NCBI RefSeq assembly: GCF_029637605.1
Contig: NZ_CP121261.1
Span: 2,418,001-2,482,000 of the forward strand
Reading direction: 5' to 3'
Source: Achromobacter spanius
Lineage (GTDB): Bacteria > Pseudomonadota > Gammaproteobacteria > Burkholderiales > Burkholderiaceae_B
DNA length: 64,000 bases
Shown one piece after another: positions 53,127 through 62,101 of this stretch. Made by a program: the position numbers and the translations under genes. Each line of letters opens with the position of its first letter. The first letter of the stretch is position 1. The notes below the pieces were generated by a model. The model was not told the origin of the DNA, searched no databases, and saw only the letters and a list, made by a program, of their open reading frames with translations.

Positions 53127-53663
53127 ATGGCCAACAAGTTCGAACCGTTAATTACCGTTGATGAGGTGCAAGAGATCCTTGCCGAACCCAAGGAAACCGT
53201 AAAACCGATCGCCTGGCTGCCCAAGCCCGCCGCCAACAACATCCAGTGGATGGAGTTCAGCAGCGCCTGCAAGGTCAAGGGCGAAGTGCGCGACGACGTG
53301 ATCTTTCGCGTCACCTACCGTGGCGCGCGTACGGTGGTGCACGGCCAGGCCACGATCTTCCTGACCGAAGCGTTCTGTGCCAGCCTGTTTGTCGGGCCGC
53401 ACCGCGTGTTCGGCGTGGACACCGATGACTCCTTCCACACCAGCCTGGTGGGCGAAGGCCGGCCGCAGTTCCGCAAGCCGCTTGCGGACCGCAGCCACGA
53501 ACATATCTGGGTGGACGAAGGCGAAGGCTATGCCGAGCCGATCGTGCCCGCCCTGCACAATATCGGCGCGCTGATGCAGTACTTCCTGCCGCGGGCGAAC
53601 CTGACGCTAGTCGGCGGTTTTGCGCATCCCCTCAAAGGCCGCCAAATCGAACTGATCCTATGA
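53127..53663 (+). CDS. Uncharacterised protein, first gene of a LexA-box module
   Basis: A 178-residue cytoplasmic protein not firmly recognised. The central RVTYRGARTVVHGQATIFL reads as a beta-rich domain, followed by PLADRSHEHIWVDEGEGYAEPI with a conserved-looking His/Trp/Glu cluster and a helical end. It might belong to the DUF6978-like group found beside DUF1828 proteins, but this is a guess from pattern. No clear ribosome site precedes the ATG. Its stop overlaps the next start (ATGA). An SOS-like box lies upstream. Confidence 0.7.
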   Translation: MANKFEPLITVDEVQEILAEPKETVKPIAWLPKPAANNIQWMEFSSACKVKGEVRDDVIFRVTYRGARTVVHGQATIFLTEAFCASLFVGPHRVFGVDTDDSFHTSLVGEGRPQFRKPLADRSHEHIWVDEGEGYAEPIVPALHNIGALMQYFLPRANLTLVGGFAHPLKGRQIELIL

Positions 53664-54424
53664 GCAATTTTCTGGAAGCCTCCGGCTGGACCGTACTGCC
53701 GGCCGGTGAACACGCCATTCGCGCCGTCGCCCCCATGACCTTGGGGCTGGACGGCCAGCACGCGGCCTTCTTCATCGCGCACCCGGACGACGCCACGTTC
53801 TATCTGACCGACGCCTGTGAGACCTCGATGCACGCCTCCAGCTACGGCATCGAGATAGGCCCCAAACGCATCGACATGCTGAACGAAACGCCCGGCGTCA
53901 GCCTGGCGCATTTCGACCGCGACGGCGCCATCGTGGCAAGCGGCCCGAACGAGCAGTTACAGGAAGCCTTGTGGGACGCGGTGAAGCTGGCGATGGCGCT
54001 GTCGTTCCAATGCGCCAAGTGGATGCCCAAGTTCAGCCAACTGCGTTTTCGCGCCCAGGTGGGCCGCGCGCTGGCTGAAGGCGTGGGGGCAAACCGCATG
54101 GTCAAGGGCGCGCGCGCCAAGGGCAGCAGCGGCCACACGGCCGACTTCGCGTTCGCCGTCCGCGCGGCGGGCAGCACGGCGCTGACCTACATCGAACCGA
54201 TTGCGCTGAAGGCCGGCAAGAAGATGGACTGGACGCAGGTCTATCAAACCCACGGCAAGATGTCAGACGTAAAGATGGCGGACGCGCGCAACTCGCGCAT
54301 GGTCATCCTGGAAGACGGCGCCACGGCCGAGGAATTCAAAAAGGCCGTGACCATACTTGAGCAGTCCGCAACGGTGCAGACACTGGCCAAGACGCGCGAT
54401 TGGCGGGAAGTCTTTTCCGGCTAG
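53660..54424 (+). CDS. DUF1828/DUF1829-domain protein, second gene of the module
   Basis: A 254-residue protein. The N-terminal half (HPDDATFYLTDACETSMHASSYGIEIGPKRIDMLN) follows the DUF1828 pattern. The C-terminal half (RFRAQVGRALAEGV, SGHTADFAFAVR, then SRMVILEDGATAEEF) follows DUF1829. Such proteins occur near phage or defence loci, and no activity has been assigned. It is coupled to the preceding gene. Its TAG stop shares the palindrome CTAG with the stop of the convergent gene at 54421. Base composition is like the surroundings, so recent transfer is not evident. Confidence 0.75.
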   Translation: MSNFLEASGWTVLPAGEHAIRAVAPMTLGLDGQHAAFFIAHPDDATFYLTDACETSMHASSYGIEIGPKRIDMLNETPGVSLAHFDRDGAIVASGPNEQLQEALWDAVKLAMALSFQCAKWMPKFSQLRFRAQVGRALAEGVGANRMVKGARAKGSSGHTADFAFAVRAAGSTALTYIEPIALKAGKKMDWTQVYQTHGKMSDVKMADARNSRMVILEDGATAEEFKKAVTILEQSATVQTLAKTRDWREVFSG

Positions 54425-54693
54425 GACGGCATGTTCGTCAGGCCGTCGACGATTTCGCGGCCATGCAAGATGGCCGCGTGCACGGCTTCGCGTGGACTGT
54501 AGACAAATCCGCCGTCCGCAAAGCGCGGAACCGGATATTCGTCACCGCCTTCCAGCACGGCGCCTGCCTGAACCACCATTACCGATGCGATGAATACGGG
54601 GCCGCTGGGCAACGCTGGAATTTCAGCGTCCGCGCCCCGGGACACCTTGGCCGTCAGCCGGTATCCCTTGTAGATCAAGTTGTTTTGATGCAC
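54421..54693 (-). CDS. Hypothetical protein, 90 residues
   Basis: Not recognised. It starts with GTG and begins HQNNLIYKGYRLTAKVSRG, then a short beta-rich middle (GPVFIASVMVVQAGAVL) and a helical end (SPREAVHAAILHGREIVDGL). The size and the YKGYxL start resemble small conserved proteins common in Burkholderiales, but no family name is claimed. A GAGGG element lies upstream. Its stop overlaps that of the DUF1828 gene. Confidence 0.55.
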   Translation of the reverse strand: MHQNNLIYKGYRLTAKVSRGADAEIPALPSGPVFIASVMVVQAGAVLEGGDEYPVPRFADGGFVYSPREAVHAAILHGREIVDGLTNMPS

Positions 54694-54915
54694 TTTCGGA
54701 TGCCCTCGTTCTGCGGGTCAGCATACCTCGACCGTTCATGACAGTTCAGATATGTTTTGTAACCTCGGCAGTTAATAGAAACACTGTTGCATGGCAATAA
54801 TTGCGTCCCCGTTTCTAGGCGGTCACCTCGTGGCGCGGGGTGGTGAACGCAATGGCAAGCCTGGCGCGGCTTTTCGGCTGGCGCTGCTTTTTGTCACGCG
54901 TTCGCGCCAAACGAA

Positions 54916-55581
54916 TTACAGGGATTTCCCTAGGCCCTGTTGCGAAAGCGCATCTATGGACGAAATCATCCCTGTTGCCTGCATGTAATCGGACAGATCC
55001 CAGCCACGCCCCAGCATGATCATCCGGGTGTGCAGATCTGCAAGCACCTGAGCCTGTACCTGCTTGCCCAGATAGCGCAATTGCTTGCGCCGCAAATCCA
55101 CGAAGCCCAGCTCGTAGTCGCGCGCCAGGCCCATCCATAGCCGATGTGCGCCAGGCGATTGGCGCGCGCCGCTGATGATGCACAAGCCCGCGTCCAGCCC
55201 CCAGCGGTAGACCGCCGTGGCCAGCCCCATGCCCTGATACGGCGCGGCGTATTTGGAATGCGGCGCGCGCACGAAAGGGTCTGCCCGCTTGCCCACTTCA
55301 ATCAGCCGGTTGAAGACGGTGTAGCCCGCCACGCGGTCGCGCTGCACGTCCACCACATACACGTAGTATTCGCCGTCGGCTTCGCGGTAGCGCAGCACGA
55401 TGCCCGGAATATCCGTTTGCACCTGCGGCAGTCCGTGCAAGCGATCCGAAGGCCGCTGCATCCGCGCGTGGATGGCATCGAGTTCACGCTCGACCTCTTC
55501 TGGCGCGTGATTGACGTCAATGCGAAGCTCCGTGACGAAACGGGTGGATAAACGAAATGCGTGCAGCGCCAACGTAGGCAA
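54916..55581 (-). CDS. GNAT-like N-acyltransferase family protein
   Basis: A protein of about 221 residues. The segment YQGMGLATAVYRWGLDAGL (about 132-150) resembles the acetyl-CoA-binding loop (Q/R-x-x-G-x-G/A) of GNAT enzymes, and the YYVYVVDVQRDRVAGY strand pair fits the fold core. The substrate is unknown. The start is likely a TTG at 55581, with AGGAGG 5 bases upstream. The frame extends 19 codons further to another TTG without such support. The C-terminal 60 residues are helical. Confidence 0.68.
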   Translation of the reverse strand: MPTLALHAFRLSTRFVTELRIDVNHAPEEVERELDAIHARMQRPSDRLHGLPQVQTDIPGIVLRYREADGEYYVYVVDVQRDRVAGYTVFNRLIEVGKRADPFVRAPHSKYAAPYQGMGLATAVYRWGLDAGLCIISGARQSPGAHRLWMGLARDYELGFVDLRRKQLRYLGKQVQAQVLADLHTRMIMLGRGWDLSDYMQATGMISSIDALSQQGLGKSL

Positions 55582-55762
55582 GGCCCCCTCCTGACGAAAG
55601 TTGATAAGGCTAATGAGAAAACCAGGGGAAAAAAACAATGCTCAAGAAGACTTGAACGTAAACAAGCCGACGAAAAAAAAGCCGCATTCGCGGCTGGAAT
55701 GACAATGTTCAATGCGCCGTCATCGGCTCAAACCGAGAACGCGATAAACGAAGGCTTGCAGG

Positions 55763-56500
55763 CTATGCCGCGGCATGCGCGTCCCCCAGCAATCCATCAT
55801 GGGCGGCCTGCGCATCCGGTGCGCCAAAGAAAGCCGGGAACTGCCGCGCGCCTTTTCGCGTAACCGCCAGCGCGCGCGAATCAAGGCTCTTTTCGATCCA
55901 GCCGCGCTCCACCAACGCGTTCAGCAAGGCCGCGCCCAGCGCGCCGCCCAGGTGCGAACGACGCTCGCTCCAGTCCAGGCAGGCGCAGGCAAAGCGGCGG
56001 CGGCGCTGCCGCGCTTGCGCAACGTCCACGCCGACCTGCGCCAGCGACGCCTCGCCCAGCGGGGTCAGTGTGTAGTCGCGGCCATCAGCCGTCAGCCAGT
56101 GGCGCGCGACCATGGCGTCGTGGATCCGCACGGCCAGCGTGCCGGCCATATGGTCATAGCAGGTGCGGGCTTCGCGCAGCGCGGACGGCGTATTGGGCTT
56201 GAAGGGCACGCGCTCGGCGCCCGCCACCACCAGCAAGGCTTCCAGCGCATGTCCCACTTCGCCGTTGGCCAGGCGATAGTAGCGATGCTTGCCTTGCACA
56301 GCCATGTCGACCAAACCCTGTTCACGCAGGCGCTGAAAATGGCTGCTGGCTGTGGACGCGCCGATATCGGCGGCGGCGGCCAGCTCGGTTGCGGTGCGCG
56401 CGCGCCCGTCCAGCAGCAGGCACAGCATGCGGGCGCGGGCGGGGTCGGCAATGGCGCCCGCCACGGCCGAGAGATTGATGTCGGCGAACTCGGATTCCAT
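55763..56500 (-). CDS. ArsR-family winged-helix regulator with C-terminal extension
   Basis: A 245-residue regulator. Residues about 10-90 are an ArsR-type winged helix (ADPARARMLCLLLDGRARTATELAAAADIGASTASSHFQRL). The metal-binding ELCVCDL motif of arsenic sensors is absent. A 150-residue C-terminal region includes a Cys-containing RRRFACACLDWSERRSHLGGALG stretch. It is divergent from an MFS exporter gene with an 86-base gap, and probably represses it. Confidence 0.88.
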   Translation of the reverse strand: MESEFADINLSAVAGAIADPARARMLCLLLDGRARTATELAAAADIGASTASSHFQRLREQGLVDMAVQGKHRYYRLANGEVGHALEALLVVAGAERVPFKPNTPSALREARTCYDHMAGTLAVRIHDAMVARHWLTADGRDYTLTPLGEASLAQVGVDVAQARQRRRRFACACLDWSERRSHLGGALGAALLNALVERGWIEKSLDSRALAVTRKGARQFPAFFGAPDAQAAHDGLLGDAHAAA

Positions 56501-56586
56501 GATTCGCTATAGACCAAAGTGTTGTGTGCAGAGCGTAAGCATACTTCGGGACATCCCAACAAAACATCCCGATCATTCCGAAAATC

Positions 56587-57909
56587 ATGTCTACATCGTC
56601 CGCGTTCTTCGGTTGGAAAGTCCTTGCCGCCACGTTCGTGCTGGCCATCTTTGGCTGGGGCGTGGGCTTCTATGGCCCGCCCGTATTCCTGCATGCCGTG
56701 GTGCAACGCACCGGCTGGAGCGTGGCGCTCGTGTCCGGCGCCGTCACGCTGCACTTTCTAAGTGGCACCGTGGTCGTCGCCAACCTGCCCCGCCTGTACC
56801 GCCGCATCGGCGTGCCGCAGGTCACCTTCGGCGGCGCGGTGTTGCTGGCGCTGGGTGTGACCGGGTGGTCAATGGCCGTGGCGCCGTGGCAGTTGTATGG
56901 CGCCGCGATGTTGAGCGGCATGGGCTGGGTGGCCTTGGGCGCCGCGGCCGTCAATGCGCTGATCGCCCCCTGGTTCGTGCGGCGGCGGCCGGCCGCGCTG
57001 GGCATGGCCTATAACGGCGCCAGCGTGGGCGGCATTGTGTTCTCGCCGCTGTGGGTGTTTTTGATCGCGCAGGCGGGCTTTGCCCACGCCGCCTGGTGGG
57101 TGGGCGCGGTGATGGTGCTGGTGATTGCGCTGCTGGCGCGCAAGGTGTTCGCGGTCACGCCGCAGCAACTGGGCCAAATGCCGGACGGCGACGACGCCGC
57201 CATGCCTGTTGCCGCGTCGTCCGCACCCCTGCCCCGCGTTCCGCGCCTGTGGCACGACCGCGCCTTTCTGACGCTGGCGGGTGGCATGGCGCTGGGGCTG
57301 TTTGCCCAGATCGGGCTGATCGCGCATCTGCTGTCGCTCTTGGCGCCGTTGCTGGGTGCGCAAACGGCCGGCATCGCAATGGGCCTGGCCACGGCTGCCG
57401 CCATCGCCGGCCGCACCATCGTGGGCGCGGTGATGCCCGCCGGCGCGGATCGGCGAGTGGTCGCGTGCGTGGCCTACGCCGTGCAAATCTGCGGGTCGCT
57501 CACGCTGATGCTGGCGGCCGAGCATCAATGGGCGGTGTGGGTGGGTGTGATCCTGTTCGGGTCGGGCATCGGCAATGCCACGTCCTTGCCGCCGTTGATC
57601 GCGCAAACGGAATTCGCGCGCGAAGACACCATGCGGGTGGTGCCGCTGATTGTCGCCCTGTCGCAAGGCGCCTACGCCTTCGCGCCCGCGCTGTTCGGCC
57701 TGCTGCGCGCCGTGCTGGACGCAGGCGGTCAGGCGATGATCGGCTTTCTGGCGGTGGCGGCCTTGCTGCAGGGCGCGGCCATCCTCTGCTTTGCGGCCGG
57801 GCGTGGCCACGCGGCGGCGCGCGTGGCGCCGCCTGCCGCCACTGCCGCCTCTGCCGCCTCTGCCCCCATCAAGCCGGCGGCCCCCGGCGCGCCACCAGCG
57901 CGGCCATGA
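56587..57909 (+). CDS. MFS transporter
   Basis: A 440-residue membrane protein with about twelve hydrophobic helices. It starts GWKVLAATFVLAIFGWGVGFYGPPVF. A charged central loop (about 195-220) separates two six-helix halves. The Ala/Pro-rich C-terminal tail is soluble. It is a proton-driven permease of the kind often annotated as monocarboxylate or drug exporter; no substrate is evident. It is divergent from the ArsR gene. Its 3' end overlaps the convergent paiB-like gene by 41 bases. Confidence 0.92.
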   Translation: MSTSSAFFGWKVLAATFVLAIFGWGVGFYGPPVFLHAVVQRTGWSVALVSGAVTLHFLSGTVVVANLPRLYRRIGVPQVTFGGAVLLALGVTGWSMAVAPWQLYGAAMLSGMGWVALGAAAVNALIAPWFVRRRPAALGMAYNGASVGGIVFSPLWVFLIAQAGFAHAAWWVGAVMVLVIALLARKVFAVTPQQLGQMPDGDDAAMPVAASSAPLPRVPRLWHDRAFLTLAGGMALGLFAQIGLIAHLLSLLAPLLGAQTAGIAMGLATAAAIAGRTIVGAVMPAGADRRVVACVAYAVQICGSLTLMLAAEHQWAVWVGVILFGSGIGNATSLPPLIAQTEFAREDTMRVVPLIVALSQGAYAFAPALFGLLRAVLDAGGQAMIGFLAVAALLQGAAILCFAAGRGHAAARVAPPAATAASAASAPIKPAAPGAPPARP

Positions 57910-58501
57910 CCGCGTCGCCGGCTTCGTTGGCCAGCCCTTGCGCCACGCCCTCGCGGTCGGCCGGCGTCCGGTTCTGGCTGACCTTCCATTTGCCTTCGAT
58001 GCGCGATATCGGGATCTCGACCCCGACAATGGCCCGCATCTGCGCCGCGATGAATGCCGCCGGCGCCTCGTCCACGCTCCAGGGTTGCACGCGCGCTTTT
58101 TCCTGGCTGGCGGTCAACGCGTCCAACTGCGCGCGCAACCAGGCCGGATCCTCCTGGATCACGGGCGTGCCCCACACATGCACCGCCACGAAATTCCACG
58201 TGGGCACCACCTTGTGCGTCTCGGCCTTGGTGGCGTACCAGGACGGCGTGATGTAGGCCTGTGGCCCATGGAATGCAATCAGGCATTCCTGCCCTGCCGC
58301 CAGATGCGCAAGCTGCGGATTGGCGCGCGCCACATGCAGGCGCAGCACGCCATGATCGCCTTCGGGATAGAGCAGACAGGGGATATGGTTGGCCATCAAG
58401 CCGCCCTCGCCGCTGGTCATGACGACGCCCAGCGGATGGGCGCGGATAAATTCGTGCTGGACGGCAAGATCGTCTTCACGGAAAGCGGATGGCAGGTACA
58501 T
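57869..58501 (-). CDS. FMN-binding negative transcriptional regulator (PaiB family)
   Basis: A 210-residue PaiB-like split-barrel protein. It begins MYLPSAFREDD, followed by IRAHPLGVVMTS, FHGPQAYITPSWY and VPTWNFVAVHVWG, then the C-terminal IEGKWKVSQNR. These are the diagnostic blocks. Family members bind FMN and act as regulators of protease or sporulation genes in Bacillus; in proteobacteria the role is unclear. Its 3' end overlaps the convergent MFS gene. Confidence 0.92.
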   Translation of the reverse strand: MYLPSAFREDDLAVQHEFIRAHPLGVVMTSGEGGLMANHIPCLLYPEGDHGVLRLHVARANPQLAHLAAGQECLIAFHGPQAYITPSWYATKAETHKVVPTWNFVAVHVWGTPVIQEDPAWLRAQLDALTASQEKARVQPWSVDEAPAAFIAAQMRAIVGVEIPISRIEGKWKVSQNRTPADREGVAQGLANEAGDAVMAALVARRGPPA

Positions 58502-58618
58502 GGCTGTCTGGCGTTGTCAGGAAAAAACACAACATAACGCCATCGTGGCCCCATGCACAGGGCCATCGCCTTACCGTTTTATGGAGCCACCCAGGGGCGC
58601 CCCGCCTGCTGGACTGGC

Positions 58619-58813
58619 TTATCGTCGGACGCGCTCGTAGGCCTGGTTCATGCGCTCCCGAGCCTCGGTTTCGCGCGCAAAGGCGCGATCGTAGCTTTCC
58701 AGACATCCCGGGGTGGGGTTCGGCCATTTGATTGCGGCGATGGCTGTCGTGAGCTCGTCGCGCGCACGCTGCCAGGCTTTGACAGCGGCGTACCATTCCT
58801 TGGCGGTGTCCAT
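58619..58813 (-). CDS. Small hypothetical protein, 64 residues
   Basis: Not recognised. It is a charged, helical peptide (VKAWQRARDELTTAIAAI; FARETEARERMNQAYERV) with an NPTPG break in the middle. It is probably a short coiled-coil hairpin. GGGGAT lies 5 bases before the ATG. It stands alone before a 470-base gap. Confidence 0.5.
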   Translation of the reverse strand: MDTAKEWYAAVKAWQRARDELTTAIAAIKWPNPTPGCLESYDRAFARETEARERMNQAYERVRR

Positions 58814-59283
58814 AGTGATCCCCCTACGTGCACGCTTTCAATCGTAGCGCCGCCTACCGCCGCAGCCGCGTTGTTCTCCCTGAAAAAAATGGATGAGCTC
58901 CAGTTCCTGACAGGGTTTACCCGCCGAAGACGCTTGCCGGAAGTGTTGCCGACGGCATCGCATCGCTGCGTTCGCAATCTGCGTAAAATTCGGCAGCTCC
59001 GACGGAGCACAAGGCAACCATGCGGCAATGGAATGCACCGGGATCGACACGCTGAGCAACACCCGGGCCATCTCTTAACGAACCGCGCATGGACTGCCAG
59101 CACACAGCGTTCCGGACCGCGATATGCCAGCTTGCCGCAAGCGGGGAACCTTGCAGGCGCCGCCCCGGTCCTAGCCCCGAGTTTTTTTTCAAGAATCACG
59201 ATGTGATGAATATTGACGTCAACCCTCACTTACCCACAGCCACGGCTAATGCTACTGTTCCGCCTGTGCAAGGAGTACATGCA
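58814..59283. other. 470-base gap without a recognisable gene
   Basis: Only short, non-conserved frames occur here. The last 100 bases before 59284 are AT-richer (a T8 run near 59181, then an ATGAATATTGACGTC stretch) and probably contain the promoter of the small basic protein gene. No repeat, tRNA or hairpin of note was seen in the rest. Confidence 0.6.
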
Positions 59284-59451
59284 ATGGATCAGAAAACGAA
59301 GCCCTGGGCCTTTCCCAAGCCTCATCCGGAAAACACCCCACGCGGTGAGCGCAACAAACAGGAGTTCGACGCTCCTGCCGAAGTCAAGAAACCCGCGCCT
59401 AAACCGCGCGCCAAAAAAGAACCGCCGGCCACAAGCCGGGCGCGTTCCTGA
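59284..59451 (+). CDS. Small basic protein, 55 residues
   Basis: A short, Lys/Pro-rich product (DQKTKPWAFPKPHPENTPRG, then VKKPAPKPRAKKEPPATSRARS), likely unstructured and nucleic-acid or envelope associated. AAGGAG lies 9 bases before the ATG and a promoter-like AT-rich stretch lies above it. It is not recognised. A real gene is favoured by the ribosome site and biased composition. Confidence 0.6.
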   Translation: MDQKTKPWAFPKPHPENTPRGERNKQEFDAPAEVKKPAPKPRAKKEPPATSRARS

Positions 59452-59617
59452 TGCTGCCGGCCAGGACGCACGCCGCCCGCGCGGCGTTGTCCGTCCCATG
59501 CCGGCTCCACCGCCACCCGTTGCCCTGACGGACCCCGCGTCGACACCCCCACGACGCAATTGACGGTTCAAATCAAGCCCGGCCATACTCTGGCGGCCTC
59601 GACCGCTCAGGGATCCC

Positions 59618-60607
59618 ATGACCGCTTCCATCCTGCTTGGCATCACCATCATGCTGGTCGCATCTTGGGGCGCGCTGGCCTTATGGATACGCGCGCCCTT
59701 GGCCCCCATGGCAAGGGGCTTGCTGACGCTGGCCTGGTTGATGCTGGCCTTGGCGGCCTTGGCCGCATTGGCCTGGCCCGCATGGCGTGCCGCCGGCTAC
59801 GGCTTCGCGCTAGCCACGCTGGCGTTGCTGCTCTGGTGGCGCGGCATCCGCGCGTCAAACGATCGAAGATGGATCCCGGAAGTTTCACGCCAAACGTACG
59901 GCGAGATCGACGGCGACCAGGTCACGCTGCACAACGTGCGCAACTTCGACTGGCGCAGCCGCACCGACTTCACGCCCCATTGGGAAACCCGCCGCTACGC
60001 GCTCAACGCGTTGCAATCCGTGGACGTGGCGCTGTCGTACTGGGGCCGCCCGGCCATTGCCCACGCCTTGGTGTCGTTTGGTTTCGGTGATGATCAATAC
60101 GTGGTGTTCTCGGTGGAAATCCGCCGCAAGGAAGGCGACCGCTTTTCCGAGATAGGTGGCTTTTTCAAGCTGTACGAGCTGAGCCTGATTGCCTCCACCG
60201 AAGAAGACAGCCTGCGCGTACGCACCAACGTGCGTGGCGAAGACTGCTACCTGTACCGCATCCAGATGCCGCCGGAAGATGCGCGTTCGTTGTTACTGGC
60301 GTATGTGGACCGCGCGAACCGGCTGCGCGACACGCCCCGCTTCTATCACACGCTGACGGCCAACTGCACCACCATCGTGTTCCAGATGGCGCGGCGCATC
60401 GTGCCGGGACTTCCGCTGGACTACCGCCAGCTGGCATCCGGCTACCTGCCCGAGTATTTCTTCGACCTGCACGTGCTGCAAGGCGCGGACAGCGCCGAGC
60501 AGTATCGCGAGCGGGGCCGCTACACCGACCGGGCACGCGCTCATGGGGATGCCCCGGGGTTTTCTCGAATCATCCGGCAGGACGTGCCGGGCATTGGTCC
60601 TTCGTAG
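59618..60607 (+). CDS. DUF4105 (Lnb N-terminal periplasmic domain) membrane protein
   Basis: A 329-residue protein. Two to three N-terminal membrane helices (about 2-85) are followed by a periplasmic domain with WETRRYALNALQSVDVAL, FSVEIRRKEGDRFSEIGGFFK and NCTTIVFQM. The latter carries the conserved Cys/Thr of DUF4105. Homologues resemble the N-terminal periplasmic domain of lacto-N-biosidase-like proteins, and the function is unknown. It is flanked by small ORFs and an AhpD-like gene. Confidence 0.87.
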   Translation: MTASILLGITIMLVASWGALALWIRAPLAPMARGLLTLAWLMLALAALAALAWPAWRAAGYGFALATLALLLWWRGIRASNDRRWIPEVSRQTYGEIDGDQVTLHNVRNFDWRSRTDFTPHWETRRYALNALQSVDVALSYWGRPAIAHALVSFGFGDDQYVVFSVEIRRKEGDRFSEIGGFFKLYELSLIASTEEDSLRVRTNVRGEDCYLYRIQMPPEDARSLLLAYVDRANRLRDTPRFYHTLTANCTTIVFQMARRIVPGLPLDYRQLASGYLPEYFFDLHVLQGADSAEQYRERGRYTDRARAHGDAPGFSRIIRQDVPGIGPS

Positions 60608-60662
60608 CTTTTTTGCAGACGCACCATGACGACATTGAAGCGCCAGACGCTGCGTCTTTGCA

Positions 60663-61133
60663 TTACTTCGCGGCCTTCTCCGCTGCCTTGGTCGCGGCCG
60701 GCGTGGCCCTGAACGACACGCCCAGACGATTGAAGGCGTTCATCAGGCCGATCGCGTAGGTCAGGTCCGCCAGTTCCTTGTCGTTGAATTCAGCGGCTGC
60801 CGCGGCATAGTCCTCGTCCGGCACGCCGGTATCGGCCACGCGCGTCACGCTTTCCGCCCAGGCAAACGCCGCGCGTTCCTGCTGCGTGAACACGGCGCCC
60901 GCTTCGTGCCACACCGGCACCAGCACCAGCTTGTCCACGGTCACGCCCTGCTTGATCAGGTCACGCGAATGCATGTCGATGCAGTAGGCGCAGCCATTGA
61001 TCTGCGACACCCGCAGAAAGACAAGGTTGACCAAGGTCTTGGGCAGCCCGCAGTCATGCAGGTAGGCGTATACCGCGCCGAAGGCTTTGTAACCGTCGGG
61101 CGAAGCTTGGGCGTAGTCGAGGCGAGTGCTCAT
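60663..61133 (-). CDS. Carboxymuconolactone decarboxylase family / AhpD-like alkylhydroperoxidase
   Basis: A 156-residue CMD-fold protein with the redox motif CAYCIDMHS (about 51-59), including the CxxC and downstream His of AhpD-type peroxidases. It probably acts in peroxide defence. AGGA precedes the ATG. It is the last host-like gene before the phage-derived block, which begins 90 bases away on the same strand. Confidence 0.92.
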   Translation of the reverse strand: MSTRLDYAQASPDGYKAFGAVYAYLHDCGLPKTLVNLVFLRVSQINGCAYCIDMHSRDLIKQGVTVDKLVLVPVWHEAGAVFTQQERAAFAWAESVTRVADTGVPDEDYAAAAAEFNDKELADLTYAIGLMNAFNRLGVSFRATPAATKAAEKAAK

Positions 61134-61223
61134 GGTGAATCCTGGATAGAGATATTTCAGAACCGCTATCGTGCACCTGCCTGGCCCAGCCGGATAGAGC
61201 CATAAATCGCAATATGGACTAGG

Positions 61224-61451
61224 TCATGACGGCGCACCGCCGCACAGCTTGCGCCAGACGGCATTGCCGTCCCGGATCTGCCGGCGAATAGAAGCCGGCG
61301 TGGCATCCACCTGCGCCGCCTCATCGAAATAGATCGGCCGCGCGTGCTCGCAATATTCAACGCCCACCCGGGCCGGCGCCACGCACCCAGTCACGCTTAA
61401 GCTCATCAGCAATGGCAGCGTCATCCATACGCGCCGTCTGGTCCTGAACAT
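61224..61451 (-). CDS. Rz1-like outer-membrane spanin lipoprotein (phage lysis)
   Basis: A 75-residue lipoprotein. A signal with lipobox (LMSLSVTGC, Cys about residue 23) precedes a short periplasmic part. It begins inside the Rz-like gene in another frame and runs past its end, the classic overlapping Rz/Rz1 arrangement. The outer-membrane spanin partners with Rz to fuse the two membranes at phage lysis. Confidence 0.8.
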   Translation of the reverse strand: MFRTRRRVWMTLPLLMSLSVTGCVAPARVGVEYCEHARPIYFDEAAQVDATPASIRRQIRDGNAVWRKLCGGAPS

Positions 61452-61623
61452 TCTTTACCTCCTGCCGAGCCTGATCGGCCTGCCGGTTGATTTGCGTGTC
61501 GCGCTGCTCGCGCTCGGCGCTGCGGCCGACGCTGCGTCCACGCAGGTAGGCCAGCAAAAACACAGCGGTCGCAGCCAACGCGGCCATCGCCATCCCCGTG
61601 AAACGCTCAAGCCAGGCGCGCAT
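61357..61623 (-). CDS. Rz-like inner-membrane spanin (phage lysis)
   Basis: An 88-residue protein. One N-terminal helix (FTGMAMAALAATAVFLLAYL) is followed by a charged coiled coil (EREQRDTQINRQADQARQEV, NVQDQTARMDDAAI). It spans the periplasm and works with Rz1. GGAGG 8 bases upstream supports the ATG at 61623. It overlaps the endolysin gene by 17 bases. Confidence 0.82.
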   Translation of the reverse strand: MRAWLERFTGMAMAALAATAVFLLAYLRGRSVGRSAEREQRDTQINRQADQARQEVKNVQDQTARMDDAAIADELKRDWVRGAGPGGR

Positions 61624-62101
61624 GTTCGACCTCCATCGTGGACAAGGCTTGTGCATACAACACTGGCCACGTCTGCGGATGCGGCTTACCCGGACGCCAG
61701 GTGCGCAGGTACAGCGCCCAAGCGCCGTCGGCATCGCCCACAGCGGGCAAACGCAACGGGTCCGTCCACAGCAACAGGCGCGCAAACGCGGCGGCGAGGA
61801 TGTCGTCCGTTTCCAGGGCAGCGTGGACGGTTGCGGAGGCCGGGGCAACCCGACGGGCCGCGCAAATCCGCAGGGCGTTTTCGCGGCTGGTGGGATGCAT
61901 CAACACGCCCCGCACGCCGCCGCTACGCTCGAACTGCCAGAACCCGCGCGCCGGTCCACCGACCTGGCGGCGATGCTGAAAGCGGCTTTCCTGCAAGCCG
62001 ATGGCAAGGAGCAGGACGCGGGCTTGAGGCGTGTCCATGGCCGACGGAAGCAGCGCGAGCGCGGGCACGATGGCGGCATGGGTGATGGCATCAAGATCCA
62101 T
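61607..62101 (-). CDS. Phage endolysin, lysozyme/transglycosylase-like
   Basis: A 164-residue protein between holin and spanin genes. LLLAIGLQESRFQHRRQVGGPARGFWQFE contains a Glu (in GLQESRF) and a GFWQFE pattern like lytic transglycosylase/lysozyme active sites. It cleaves peptidoglycan at lysis. The ATG at 62101 follows a GGGGGAA site and overlaps the holin stop by 11 bases. The family is assigned mainly from motif and position. Confidence 0.75.
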   Translation of the reverse strand: MDLDAITHAAIVPALALLPSAMDTPQARVLLLAIGLQESRFQHRRQVGGPARGFWQFERSGGVRGVLMHPTSRENALRICAARRVAPASATVHAALETDDILAAAFARLLLWTDPLRLPAVGDADGAWALYLRTWRPGKPHPQTWPVLYAQALSTMEVEHARLA

